From positions 340,239 to 404,238 of the forward strand of contig CAWDVA010000006.1 of the NCBI GenBank assembly GCA_963805645.1: a stretch of 64,000 nt of DNA. The letters are read 5' to 3'. Source of the DNA: CAVXEH01 sp963805645 (GTDB taxonomy: Bacteria; Chloroflexota; Limnocylindria; QHBO01). Positions 15,116 to 24,073 of the stretch are shown one piece after another (position 1 is the stretch's first letter; every line of letters starts with the position of its first letter). The position numbers and the translations under genes were made by a program. Below the pieces are notes generated by a model that was not told the DNA's origin, made no database searches, and saw only the letters and a program-made list of their open reading frames with translations.

Positions 15116-18100
15116 GTGCCAGCACAGACCCGGGACCGGTCGGGCGACCCCCACGCACTGATCAGCGTGGCCCAGGCGGCTGCGCAGCTCGGAGTCCACC
15201 CGAACACGATCCGCGCATGGACCGACGCCGGGCGGCTCCCGGCCTTCCGCATCAACGCACGCGGCGATCGCCGATTCCGTCGCTCCGACGTCGAAGGGCT
15301 CCTCGCCGAGGGCGGCCGACCCGTCGGGTCGCCGCCAGGCAGCTCCGCCATGGCATCACGTCACGAGGCCGAGGTCGCCGTCCTGGCCAGGATCACCCTT
15401 GGGGTGGGCGGACCGAGCCCCGTCGCCGTCTGCCGCGTGGTGATCGACGCGCTTCGCACGCAGCTCGGCTACGACCGGGTCGCGATCTATCTCACCTCCC
15501 GTGGTTCCATGCGCCTGGAGACCCACGCGGGCTACCGGCAACCGCCGGCGGCGACCATTGACCCCACCACGGTGCGTGTCGTCGACGAGGAACCCGTGCA
15601 GATCGGTGCGCCCGCTCCCGTGGCGGCTTACGAGACTCGTCTGCCGATCCGCGCCGCCTCCGAGCTCCTGGGGATCCTGGTGGTCGCCCAGCGGGCGGAC
15701 GGTGCCTCCGCCGAGGAAGACCTCCCCTTCCTCGAGACCATCGCCGACTCCCTGGGCGCCGCGGTGCAGAACGCGCGGCTGCTGGCGCGGGCACGGCGTG
15801 AGCTTAGCCGCGCGCGCGCGCTGCGCAGCACCATCCAGGAGCTCACGGGCGAGCTCGACCTCCCCGCGGTCCTCGACGGCATCGTCGACCGCAGCCGGGC
15901 GCTGTTCGGCGCCGAGAAGGTGGGCCTCTGGCTCCTGCTCGATGTCGACCCGCCGTTCCAGCTCGCCGCGGGGCGCGGGATCAGCGACGCCTTCCAGGCA
16001 CGCGTCCGCTCCCTGACGCTCGACAGCCCGGCGGTTGGAGTCCGCGCGGTGCTCGATCGCCGCACGCACGTGGTCCAGCAGGCGTCGTCGGACGCCCGGG
16101 TGGGTGCCATGCACGATGTCTACACCGAGGAGGGAATCGAGACCGCCTGTCTCGTCCCGCTGGTCACGAACGACCGGACGATGGGGGTCCTGGGGCTCTA
16201 CCACACCGGGCGGCACGACTGGCCCACCGAGGAGCTCAACCTCGCCCAGGCCCTTGCCAACCAGGGCGCCGTGGCGATCAGCAATGCCCGGCTGTACCGG
16301 TCCGTGGCGGACCAGGCGGCGCGGATGCGCTCCATCCAGGATCTGTCCGCGCGTTTGAACCGCCTGACCGATGTCCAGGCCATCGCCGCGGCGATCGTGG
16401 CTGAGGCCTCGGCGCTGGCCGCGTACCACGACATCCGCGTCTACGAGGTGGACTGGGACCGCCGCGTCTGCGAGCCGATCGCCTTCACCGATCGCCTGCT
16501 CGGCGAGGGCGGCGACTTCGTGGAGCGACTTCGGGTCGACATCGGTCCCGGCTCATTCACCGGCACCGTCGCCGAGTCCGGCGAGCCGCTCCTCATCAAC
16601 GACGCGCTCGCCGACCAGCGAGGGCTGACGATCGAGGGAACGGACGACATCGACGAGTCCATGCTGGTGGTGCCCATGATGTTCGAAGGTCGTGCCGTCG
16701 GGGTCGTGGCGCTCAGCAAGCTCGGGACCAACCAGTTCAGCACCGACGACCTGCAGACCATGACGATCTTCGCCGGCTACGCGGCACAGGCCATCGCAAA
16801 CGCGCGCGCCTATGTGCAGCTCGAGCACCAGTCGGGCGAGCTGGCCCGCCAGCTGCAGTCCCAGCGCCGCCTGCTGGAGATCAACGAGCGGCTGCTGTCC
16901 ACCTTCGATCAGCGTAGCGTCCTGGAGATGATCGCCGATGGGCTGCTGACGGTTGTGCGCTACGACAACCTGTCGATCTACCGCGCGGATCACGCCCACC
17001 AGACGCTGGTCCCGATGTTCACCCGCGACCAGCACCAGGCCGCGGTGAGCGCCTACTCCATCCCGTTCGGCCGCGGTCTCATGGGCTGGGTGGTCGATCG
17101 CGCCGAGGCGGTGCTGGCCAACGACGCGCTCAGCGATCCGCGGGCGGTGCAGATCCCGGGAACGCCCCCCGAGCCCGAGGCTCTCTGTGTCGTGCCCCTG
17201 ATCTACGATGGGTTCGTCATCGGCGCACTGAACGTGTCACGGATCGGCGGGGCGGAGGCACACTTCTCGGACGCCGATTTCGAGCTCATCAAGCTGTTCG
17301 CCGGCCAGGCGTCGATCGCGCTGCGAAATGCCGCCGCGCACCACGAGGTGCGTCGGCTGGCAGAAACGGACGCGCTGACCGGCCTGGGCAACCACGGCGC
17401 CTTCCAGCGCTATCTCGTGGAGCTGTTCGACTCGGTCGACGCCGAGGCTGGCGAGCCGCCCTTCGGTCTGCTGATGATGGACCTGGATCGGTTCAAGGAC
17501 TACAACGACGGCCTCGGCCATCCAGCCGGCGACGCGCTGCTCAACGCCATCGGGCAGGCGATCGTGAAGGCCGCCCGCGGCACCGATCGCGTCTTCCGCT
17601 ACGGGGGCGACGAGTTCGTCGTGGTCCTGCAGGACACCACGGCCGCAGATAGCGTGCTCGCCGCGGATCGCATCCGCCGCGCGGTGGCCCGCATCACCGC
17701 GGGCGAGACCTACCCGGTGACGGTCACCGTCGGCGTCTCCGCCTACCCGGCCGACGCACGCGAGAAGAACGCCCTGATCAACGCTGCCGATACTGCCCTC
17801 TACTACGGCAAGCAGGCGGGCGAGAACCGCGTGGTCCGCATCGCCGACGTCCCCCGCGAGATGCGGGCCCTGCGCGGCACCCTCGACCAGCTGGCGCGCA
17901 CGGCACTCCTGCACCCCGAGGAGGCCGGGACCATGGAGCACCTCGTCGAGCAGGCTGCGCGGCTGGGGTCGGGCATCGACGACGAGGCATCCGGGGCGCT
18001 GCGGGAGGCCGTGCTGAGCATGGCTCGCAGCCTGGATACACGGGACGCCGCCAGCCGGCGCCATGCGGACCGGGTGGCTCGCCTGGCCCGTCGTCTCGCC

Positions 18101-18526
18101 GAGCAGCTGGGCTGCCCCGACAACGAGGCGGACACCGTCGAGCTCGCGGCGCGCCTGCACGGCATCGAGGAGGTGCACGCGGATGCGCTGGACACCGTCC
18201 GGTCGCTGCACGGCGTGGCCGAGATCCTGAACGCCGAGCGTCGGCTGCGTGCCGGCTCCCGCCGGCGCTCGCCTGGCCCGGTCTCGCTCGGCGCGGAGAT
18301 CGTCGCCGCTGCGAACCAGTACGACGCCCTGGTCGGAAGCCGATCCACCCGGCGGTCCGTCACCGAGGGGCTCGCCGCCCTTCCCGAGCGCGCGCCCGGC
18401 GTCCGGAGCGAGGTGATCGATGCCGTTGGGCGCGTCGTGTCAGGCCCGGCGAAGCGGCCCATCACCCGCGGCCGTCGTCGCCGCGACCAGACCGCGCGGC
18501 CTGCACCGGAACGCGGCGCCGCCTGA
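15116..18526 (+). CDS. HTH - four GAF - GGDEF - degenerate HD signalling protein
   Basis: This is a 1136-aa multidomain sensor. Residues ~13-55 (ISVAQAAAQLGVHPNTIRAW...) are a MerR/excisionase-like DNA-binding helix-turn-helix. Four GAF domains follow (about 80-220, 235-385, 400-560, 580-735). The GGDEF domain (~745-905) has the exact active-site motif GGDEF near 830 and an inhibitory-site RxxD (RGTD) 5 residues before it, so diguanylate cyclase activity is expected. The last ~170 residues resemble HD-GYP (SRRHADRVARLARRLAEQLG, AANQYDAL) but the metal-binding HD is LHG and the GYP segment is absent. The GTG at 15116 is chosen because GAGGAG lies 8 nt upstream; an in-frame GTG at 15050 is an alternative. 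Confidence 0.85.
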   Translation: MPAQTRDRSGDPHALISVAQAAAQLGVHPNTIRAWTDAGRLPAFRINARGDRRFRRSDVEGLLAEGGRPVGSPPGSSAMASRHEAEVAVLARITLGVGGPSPVAVCRVVIDALRTQLGYDRVAIYLTSRGSMRLETHAGYRQPPAATIDPTTVRVVDEEPVQIGAPAPVAAYETRLPIRAASELLGILVVAQRADGASAEEDLPFLETIADSLGAAVQNARLLARARRELSRARALRSTIQELTGELDLPAVLDGIVDRSRALFGAEKVGLWLLLDVDPPFQLAAGRGISDAFQARVRSLTLDSPAVGVRAVLDRRTHVVQQASSDARVGAMHDVYTEEGIETACLVPLVTNDRTMGVLGLYHTGRHDWPTEELNLAQALANQGAVAISNARLYRSVADQAARMRSIQDLSARLNRLTDVQAIAAAIVAEASALAAYHDIRVYEVDWDRRVCEPIAFTDRLLGEGGDFVERLRVDIGPGSFTGTVAESGEPLLINDALADQRGLTIEGTDDIDESMLVVPMMFEGRAVGVVALSKLGTNQFSTDDLQTMTIFAGYAAQAIANARAYVQLEHQSGELARQLQSQRRLLEINERLLSTFDQRSVLEMIADGLLTVVRYDNLSIYRADHAHQTLVPMFTRDQHQAAVSAYSIPFGRGLMGWVVDRAEAVLANDALSDPRAVQIPGTPPEPEALCVVPLIYDGFVIGALNVSRIGGAEAHFSDADFELIKLFAGQASIALRNAAAHHEVRRLAETDALTGLGNHGAFQRYLVELFDSVDAEAGEPPFGLLMMDLDRFKDYNDGLGHPAGDALLNAIGQAIVKAARGTDRVFRYGGDEFVVVLQDTTAADSVLAADRIRRAVARITAGETYPVTVTVGVSAYPADAREKNALINAADTALYYGKQAGENRVVRIADVPREMRALRGTLDQLARTALLHPEEAGTMEHLVEQAARLGSGIDDEASGALREAVLSMARSLDTRDAASRRHADRVARLARRLAEQLGCPDNEADTVELAARLHGIEEVHADALDTVRSLHGVAEILNAERRLRAGSRRRSPGPVSLGAEIVAAANQYDALVGSRSTRRSVTEGLAALPERAPGVRSEVIDAVGRVVSGPAKRPITRGRRRRDQTARPAPERGAA

Positions 18527-18563
18527 TCAAGGCCCGGTCCGCGGGCCTCCGTCCGGGGGCTGC

Positions 18564-18569
18564 TATGAT
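18564..18569 (+). promoter_or_regulatory. -10 box TATGAT, leaderless-type
   Basis: TATGAT ends 10 nt before the ATG at 18580 and overlaps an earlier in-frame ATG (18565), which argues for the later start. Confidence 0.55.
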
Positions 18570-18579
18570 CGCGGCTCCC

Positions 18580-19350
18580 ATGCACGTCCGCCCCTTCGCT
18601 GCCCTGCGCCGCGGTCGACCGCCGCTGCTGCTCCCCGGCGTTCTCCTGATCGGCGTGCTGCTCGCCGCATGCTCGTCGACGTCCGCGCCCTCCGGCACCC
18701 CCGGCCTGCCCTCCCCGAGCGGCATGACGGTCGCCCCTACCCCGTCGCCGTCCCCCACGCCGCTGCCGACGCCCGACTTCACGAACACGGCGGACCCGAC
18801 CCTGTCGGCCCTCATCCCGGACACCGTCGACGGCGCCCAGGTGTTCAAGCCGGACCCGACGAGCTACGGCGTCTCGCCGGGCGACATCGCCATGCCCTTC
18901 GGTGACATCGGCCTGCGCTTCCGATCCCTCGTGATCGCCTACGTCGTGCGGCCCCGCCTCTCGCTCTACGCGATGCGCGTCGAGGGACCGTCGGTCGACA
19001 CCGCCGACCTGAAGCCATACCTGGCGGCCGCGGGACGCTACATCGGGGTCAGCGGGCTCCAGCCGGACGCCTGGAAGGCGGCCGTGGTGAACGGGAACCG
19101 GGTCTGGACCCGCGGCGAGGACGAGGCCACCCTGCCCAAGACCACCTTCTACTGCTGGAGCTCCGGCCAGTACGTGTTCCTGATGACCGGATCGAGCGAC
19201 GCGACCAACCAGGCCATGGTGAGCGCACTGCCGGGCCAGCCAGCGCCCACGCCGACGCCGACGGCCTCGCCCGTCGCAAGCGGCTCCGCTGCCCCCGGCG
19301 GCTCCGCAGCGGCGGGCGCCACGGCCACGACGAGCCCCTCGGGGACGTGA
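18580..19350 (+). CDS. Hypothetical lipoprotein with P/T/S-rich linkers
   Basis: This 256-aa protein has a lipoprotein signal ending in lipobox LLAAC, then a Pro/Thr/Ser-rich linker (TPSPSPTPLPTPD). A folded segment of ~140 residues follows (DPTLSALIPDTVDG...WKAAVVNGNRVWTRG...YCWSSGQYVFLMTGSS), ending in a second Ala/Ser/Thr tail. The central part is not recognised. The start at 18580 is set by the TATGAT box that overlaps an upstream ATG. Probably a surface-anchored binding protein (inference). Confidence 0.68.
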   Translation: MHVRPFAALRRGRPPLLLPGVLLIGVLLAACSSTSAPSGTPGLPSPSGMTVAPTPSPSPTPLPTPDFTNTADPTLSALIPDTVDGAQVFKPDPTSYGVSPGDIAMPFGDIGLRFRSLVIAYVVRPRLSLYAMRVEGPSVDTADLKPYLAAAGRYIGVSGLQPDAWKAAVVNGNRVWTRGEDEATLPKTTFYCWSSGQYVFLMTGSSDATNQAMVSALPGQPAPTPTPTASPVASGSAAPGGSAAAGATATTSPSGT

Positions 19351-19387
19351 CCCGGCCCCGCTGACGGCGGCCGGAGCGTCGAGCGCG

Positions 19388-19393
19388 TACCAT
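19388..19393 (+). promoter_or_regulatory. -10 box TACCAT, leaderless-type
   Basis: TACCAT ends 7 nt before the ATG at 19401; no ribosome-binding site is present. Confidence 0.5.
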
Positions 19394-19400
19394 CGGCCGC

Positions 19401-20456
19401 ATGGCGAGCACCGAGCTGCCCGACGGGGCGTGGCCCGACGACGGCGACCCGGACGACCGCACCGCCCGCAAGCGCGACCGGCTGGCGAGGCTGCTGCGCG
19501 TGGCCTCGATCCTCTACAGCGCGGGCAGCGGCGAGCAGGGTGTGCCCGTGACGGAGATCGCGCGGCTCACCGGCATGACCACTCGCACCGTCTACCGCGA
19601 CATCAACGCCCTCGACAGCGAGCTGGGCATCCCCATCTTCCAGGCCGGCCGCGGCCGGTACGGGATCGAGCGCAAGTACTTCCTGCCACCGCTGCACCTC
19701 TCCGTTCCGGAGGCAATCGTCCTCTTCCTCGCTGCCCGCCTCATCGCCCGGTGGAGCGACGAGTACAACCAGGCGGCGGTGAGCGCCTTCACCAAGCTCG
19801 CCGACCTGCTCCCCCAGCCGATCGCGCGCCACGTCGCTGCCACGATGCTGGCCGTCGGGTCCCACTCGCCCAACGAGCCGTTCACCCGGATCTTCTCGAC
19901 GGTGGCCCGGGGATGGGCCGAGGGGCGGGTGGTGGAGATCGGCTACGAGCCCGGCGAGGGAACGCCGCGCGTGACCCGCGTGCGGCCGTACTTCCTGGAG
20001 CCCGATGCGGCGCTGCGCAGCGTCTACCTCATCGGCTTCGACGAAGGGGCCGATGCGATGCGGACCTTCAAGGTCGAGCGCATTCGATCGGCGACGCTGC
20101 TCGCCGATCGATACGAGATCCCGGTCGACTTCGATCCGGACCGATGGCTGGCCAACTCGTGGGGGATCTGGTCGTCCGATACCACGCCCACCGTCGAGGT
20201 TCGCCTGCGCTTCGAGGCCGGCGTGGCACACCGCGTGCGGGAGGCGGTCTGGCACCGGTCCCAGCGGCTCACGGAGCTGCCCGACGGCGGCGTGGAGCTG
20301 AGCGTGACGGTCGCGGGGATCGTGGAGATACGACCGTGGATCCTCTCGTGGGGAGACGGCGTGGAGGTTCTCGCCCCGGCCGACCTCCGCGCGTCGGTCG
20401 CCGCCGCCGTCCACGCCGCAGCGGCGCGATACGGGGGGCAACCCGGCGGTGGCTGA
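19401..20456 (+). CDS. WYL-domain transcriptional regulator
   Basis: This 351-aa protein has an N-terminal winged helix (VTEIARLTGMTTRTVYRDINALDSELGIPIF, about residues 50-80) of the HTH_11/DeoR type, followed by a WYL domain. WYL core features include a conserved strand PYFLEPDAALRSVYLIGFDEG and FKVERIRSATLL. The C-terminal ~70 residues match the WCX extension. Such proteins sense ligands, often nucleotides or nucleic acid, and control transcription. It heads a run with the CYTH and O-antigen-ligase genes that overlap in sequence. Confidence 0.86.
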   Translation: MASTELPDGAWPDDGDPDDRTARKRDRLARLLRVASILYSAGSGEQGVPVTEIARLTGMTTRTVYRDINALDSELGIPIFQAGRGRYGIERKYFLPPLHLSVPEAIVLFLAARLIARWSDEYNQAAVSAFTKLADLLPQPIARHVAATMLAVGSHSPNEPFTRIFSTVARGWAEGRVVEIGYEPGEGTPRVTRVRPYFLEPDAALRSVYLIGFDEGADAMRTFKVERIRSATLLADRYEIPVDFDPDRWLANSWGIWSSDTTPTVEVRLRFEAGVAHRVREAVWHRSQRLTELPDGGVELSVTVAGIVEIRPWILSWGDGVEVLAPADLRASVAAAVHAAAARYGGQPGGG

Positions 20457-21126
20457 CGGCGACGAGCTCGAGCTCAAGCTGCTGGCCGGCGACGACCGTC
20501 CACTGCAGGAGCTGGCGGCCCGGAGGACGCTGGGCCCTGCCAGCCTCGGTGACCTCAGCGTCACCGGCGAGCTCGACCGATACCTGGATACGGCCGACGG
20601 GCGGCTTGGCGAGGCGCGCTGGGCATGCCGGCTCCGCACCCGCGACGGACGCACCATCGTGTCGCTCAAGGGTCCCAGCCGCCGCGCCACCGGGACCGAC
20701 GCCTCGCTCCACCAGCGCCCCGAGCGCGAGGGGCCGGCGAACGATCGCCTCGATCCCGCGGCCTGGCCGCCGTCCGGCGCCACGGAGCTGCTCCGCGCGC
20801 TCAGTGGCGACGCTCCGCTGGTCGAGCGTCTGGCGCTGCGCCAGGAGCGGGGGGAACGGGCGGTCCGGGTCGGGGATGCGCACGTGGGCACCCTGAGCCT
20901 GGATCGCGTGGACGTGCTCCACCGGGGGGACCCGGTGGGACGCCTGTTCGTTGTGGAGCTGGAGCTGGCCGGTGACGCCGCGCGCGATCCCTCGCTGATC
21001 GCACGGCTGTCGGACGCCCTGGCGGCAGTCGACGGGCTGTCGCCGGATCCGGCAAGCAAGCTCGAGCACGCGCTCGCCCTCGTCGCCGCCGCGGCGGCCC
21101 CACCCGCCCCGTCGCCGCTGACGTGA
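20449..21126 (+). CDS. CYTH-domain protein
   Basis: This 225-aa protein opens with the CYTH signature ELELKLL (ExExK) near residues 6-12, then ELDRYLDTADGRL (Y-D-T-x-x-x-L), and basic RxR and KGPSRR motifs that line the triphosphate tunnel. CYTH/TTM enzymes act on triphosphates (thiamin triphosphate, inorganic triphosphate) or make cAMP; which applies is not evident. The GTG start at 20449 overlaps the WYL gene by 8 nt. Tail is low-complexity Ala/Pro. Confidence 0.8.
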   Translation: MADGDELELKLLAGDDRPLQELAARRTLGPASLGDLSVTGELDRYLDTADGRLGEARWACRLRTRDGRTIVSLKGPSRRATGTDASLHQRPEREGPANDRLDPAAWPPSGATELLRALSGDAPLVERLALRQERGERAVRVGDAHVGTLSLDRVDVLHRGDPVGRLFVVELELAGDAARDPSLIARLSDALAAVDGLSPDPASKLEHALALVAAAAAPPAPSPLT

Positions 21127-23339
21127 TCCGGATCGGGCCGGCCCGGCTCTCGGCCGGCGAGATCGTGGCGCTCGCGGCCGGCCTGGCGACCTTCGGGTAT
21201 CTCGCCTGGGACCAGGCCCTCTGGGATGCGCGCTTCCAGGCGCTCCTGCATGTCATCGCCGCGTGCGCGATCGCCGGGCTCGCGCTGATGCTGGCGCGCC
21301 GCACACCGGTGCCGCGCACGAAGCTCGAGATCCCGATCCTGCTCCTCCTGGTTGCGCTGGGAGCCGCGACGGTCGGCAGTCAGAACCCGGGGCTGTCCGC
21401 CGCCGCGTTTGCCGCCTCGATCACGTGGGCGCTGCTCCTCGTGGTGGCGCTGGTCGTGCTGCGCCGGCGACCGGCGCTGACGGTCCTGGCCGCATGCATC
21501 CCGATCGCGGGCCTGGCGGCGGGAACGCTGTCCGGCATGGTCGCGAGGCGCGTCGGGTGGGTACTCGCCGGCGGACCGGGCCTGCCCCCGGTCAGGATGG
21601 TCGCGGAGTCGACACCGTTCGGCTCGGTCGCCGTCCCACCGTTCGTCCTGCTGGCGTGCCTGGGTCTCACGCCGCTCGTGCCGCACGCAGGCGTCCGCCG
21701 CGCCCTCCAGGCCGTGCTCGTGGCGCTTGGCGTCCCGCTCGGCCTGCTGTCGGGCTCCCGGTCCGCGTGGATCGCCTTCGCGGTCGCGGGGATCACCTTC
21801 GCCGTCGTCGAGCTGTGGCGCAGCGGACGCCGCATCACCGTTCCGCGGCGTCCGGCGACGGTCGCGGTGGGCGTGGCCGGGCTCGCGGTCCTGGCCGTTG
21901 GTGCCGTCTTCGTGGCATCCCGCGCCACGGCGGTGTCCTCCCTCCTCTACCGCGAGGACCTGTGGCGCGACACCCTGCGTGCCTGGTCCGCCCACCCGCT
22001 CCTGGGCGTGGGACCGGGGGTCATGCCATACGCGCGACAGGCAGCCGCCGCGCCCGGCAGCTTCCCTGCGGTGCAGCCGCACTCGCACAACCTGGCGATC
22101 GGCGTCCTGGGTGACGCCGGCATCCTGGGACTGGCGGCGGCGCTGGTCCTCGTGGGCTCCTTCCTGTGGATCGCCGGACCGCATCGCTCCCGCACGGTGC
22201 GGGGCCGCGCCGCCGCATCGATCCTCATCGGGTTCGCGGCCTCAGGCTTCTTCGAGGACCTCACCTTCATCCCCGGGTTCGACCTGCTGCTCCTGCTGCT
22301 GGTCGCGGTGGCCATCGAGGACGCCGGGGCGGTCCGCTGGCGGCCCGTCGGAGGCCTTCGCCCCGGTCGGGTCACGCGTCCCGCCCTCATCGGGGCATCG
22401 CTCGTCGCTGCGGTCGCCCTGCTGCTGCCCGTCGGCCTTGCCGATGGGTCGGCGGTCGTCTTCCGCGTCGCCGCCGACACGGCCTGGGCGCGCGAGTGGT
22501 CCCGGGCAACGGCCCTGTACAAGGCCGCGATGCGCCTGGACCCGTGGCAGCCGGCGGGCCCCAAGGCACTTGCCGTCGCCGCGGATCACGCCGGCGACAG
22601 CGCCACGGCATTGGCCGCTGCACGGCGTGCCACGGAGCTCAACCCGGGCGACGACAGCGCCTGGACGAACCTCGCGATCCTGTGTGCGGCGACCGGGAAC
22701 TCGGCGTGTGCCGGGCGGGCCGCCGACAACGCGATCGCATACACGTCGACCGGCGGCTCGGAGCTGGCGAACGCCGCCCTCGTCCTGGAGCACCTGGGGG
22801 AACGAACCGCAGCCGACGACGCCTACCGGCGGTCGGAGCTCGTCAACCTGCAGACCACGCTCGTGCTCGACTGGCCACGCCGCGTCGACCCCGGAACGAC
22901 GGTGCCCCCCGAGATGGACCCCACCGCCGGCGAGCTCAACCTGCTGGTGGCCACCCGGACCTCCGGGGGCACGGTGGATCCGTCGCGCTACGCGGCGCCC
23001 GCGGTGCGCGCCCTGGCCTTCGCGATGTCCGGGAACCGCGATGCCGCGATGGCGGCCCTGGCCACTGCGCAGCACAGCGCCCCGCACGATGTCCTCACCT
23101 GGGACGTGTCGGTCCTGCTGCTGCGCCACTGGGACCTCGACGCGAGCCGCGCCCAGCGCATCGACGAGGCGCTGCGGGGCGGCCCGCTTCCCCAGGGCAG
23201 CACAGAACCGGCGCGGCTGGTGTGGGACGTCGCCACCTTCCGTCCCTTCCCGGGCGACGGGCTGGTGAGCGGCGCGACCCGGCTGCTGTCGGCGCATCCA
23301 TGGCTGGACGAGGTCGAGGCGCTCCTGCCGTCGCCATGA
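21123..23339 (+). CDS. O-antigen ligase (Wzy/WaaL-like) membrane protein with C-terminal TPRs
   Basis: This 738-aa protein has about 11 transmembrane helices, then a large periplasmic/extracytoplasmic part. The O-antigen-ligase (PF04932) features are SRSAWIAFAVAGITF, and HPLLGVGPG followed by PHSHNLAIGVLGDAGILG, containing the conserved His. From about residue 460 there are TPR-like helical pairs (WSRATALYKAAMRLDPWQP, AARRATELNPGDDSAWTNLA). Likely ligates or polymerises surface glycans. Its GTG start overlaps the CYTH gene stop by 4 nt. Confidence 0.8.
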   Translation: MIRIGPARLSAGEIVALAAGLATFGYLAWDQALWDARFQALLHVIAACAIAGLALMLARRTPVPRTKLEIPILLLLVALGAATVGSQNPGLSAAAFAASITWALLLVVALVVLRRRPALTVLAACIPIAGLAAGTLSGMVARRVGWVLAGGPGLPPVRMVAESTPFGSVAVPPFVLLACLGLTPLVPHAGVRRALQAVLVALGVPLGLLSGSRSAWIAFAVAGITFAVVELWRSGRRITVPRRPATVAVGVAGLAVLAVGAVFVASRATAVSSLLYREDLWRDTLRAWSAHPLLGVGPGVMPYARQAAAAPGSFPAVQPHSHNLAIGVLGDAGILGLAAALVLVGSFLWIAGPHRSRTVRGRAAASILIGFAASGFFEDLTFIPGFDLLLLLLVAVAIEDAGAVRWRPVGGLRPGRVTRPALIGASLVAAVALLLPVGLADGSAVVFRVAADTAWAREWSRATALYKAAMRLDPWQPAGPKALAVAADHAGDSATALAAARRATELNPGDDSAWTNLAILCAATGNSACAGRAADNAIAYTSTGGSELANAALVLEHLGERTAADDAYRRSELVNLQTTLVLDWPRRVDPGTTVPPEMDPTAGELNLLVATRTSGGTVDPSRYAAPAVRALAFAMSGNRDAAMAALATAQHSAPHDVLTWDVSVLLLRHWDLDASRAQRIDEALRGGPLPQGSTEPARLVWDVATFRPFPGDGLVSGATRLLSAHPWLDEVEALLPSP

Positions 23340-23364
23340 GCGGGCGATCGGGATCCGGCGCGCC

Positions 23365-24063
23365 TCAGTCGCGCCCGAGCGGCAGGCGCAGCAGCAGCGC
23401 GAGGGTCGGCCGGGGCCGAGGCTCTGCAGGCACCACCGGGGCACGCAGCCAGGCATCGCCGGCTGCCCCGCTCCGGTAGCGGGCCGTGAGGCAGCGAGCC
23501 GAGAGCCCCTCGATGCCCAGAAGGGCGAGCGCCTCCGCGACGAGCGTGCCCTCGCGTGGATATCCCTGGCCCACGATCGCCCGGTCACCGGGCGCAAGCA
23601 CCTCGCGGAGGTGCTGGCGCCGGGCGGCGAACGGTCGCCGCATCAGCGATGCTCCGCCGCTCCACAGCAGGTCCGAGGCGACGTACGCCGGGCGGCCGGC
23701 GCGGCGCGCCGCTGATCCCCGGCCGAGGCGCTGGCGGAGCAGCCCGCCATCCGGGCGGCCGGCGTCATCGAGGACGAGAAGCGTGCCATCGAGCACCACG
23801 GCGTCGCCCGCCACCTGGCCCGGCAGGTCGCCGAGCTCGGGGAAGGTCGCCAGAGCGTCGGAGAGCCCCGCGACCTGCAGCCGCAGCCGGCCATCCTCGA
23901 CGAAGGCGAGGCAGCGGACGCCCGGCCACCAGGGCTCGAACCAGAACTCGGGATCGTCGAACGGCGCGTCCACGGTCGTCGCCTGCATCGGGCGCACCTG
24001 GTCCGGCAGCAGCCGTGACGCCGCTCCGGACTCGAGGGGCAGGCTGAGCTGGTCGCCGGTCAC
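23365..24063 (-). CDS. DNA-ligase-like adenylation domain protein lacking the catalytic lysine
   Basis: This 232-aa protein follows the plan of an ATP-dependent ligase adenylation domain. Motif I normally reads E-x-K-x-D-G-x-R; here residues 43-50 are EPWWPGVR, so Lys is Trp45 and Asp is Pro47 while Gly48 and Arg50 remain. LDGTLLVLDDAGRPDGG aligns with motif III, LMRRPFAARRQHLREVL with IIIa, and EGLSARCLTARYRSG with motif IV, also with substitutions. It is therefore probably unable to form ligase-AMP. The GTG at 24063 lies 10 nt after the stop of Ku, indicating one transcript, so a structural or regulatory role in end joining is plausible (inference). Confidence 0.65.
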   Translation of the reverse strand: MTGDQLSLPLESGAASRLLPDQVRPMQATTVDAPFDDPEFWFEPWWPGVRCLAFVEDGRLRLQVAGLSDALATFPELGDLPGQVAGDAVVLDGTLLVLDDAGRPDGGLLRQRLGRGSAARRAGRPAYVASDLLWSGGASLMRRPFAARRQHLREVLAPGDRAIVGQGYPREGTLVAEALALLGIEGLSARCLTARYRSGAAGDAWLRAPVVPAEPRPRPTLALLLRLPLGRD

Positions 24064-24073
24064 GGCGACAAGG

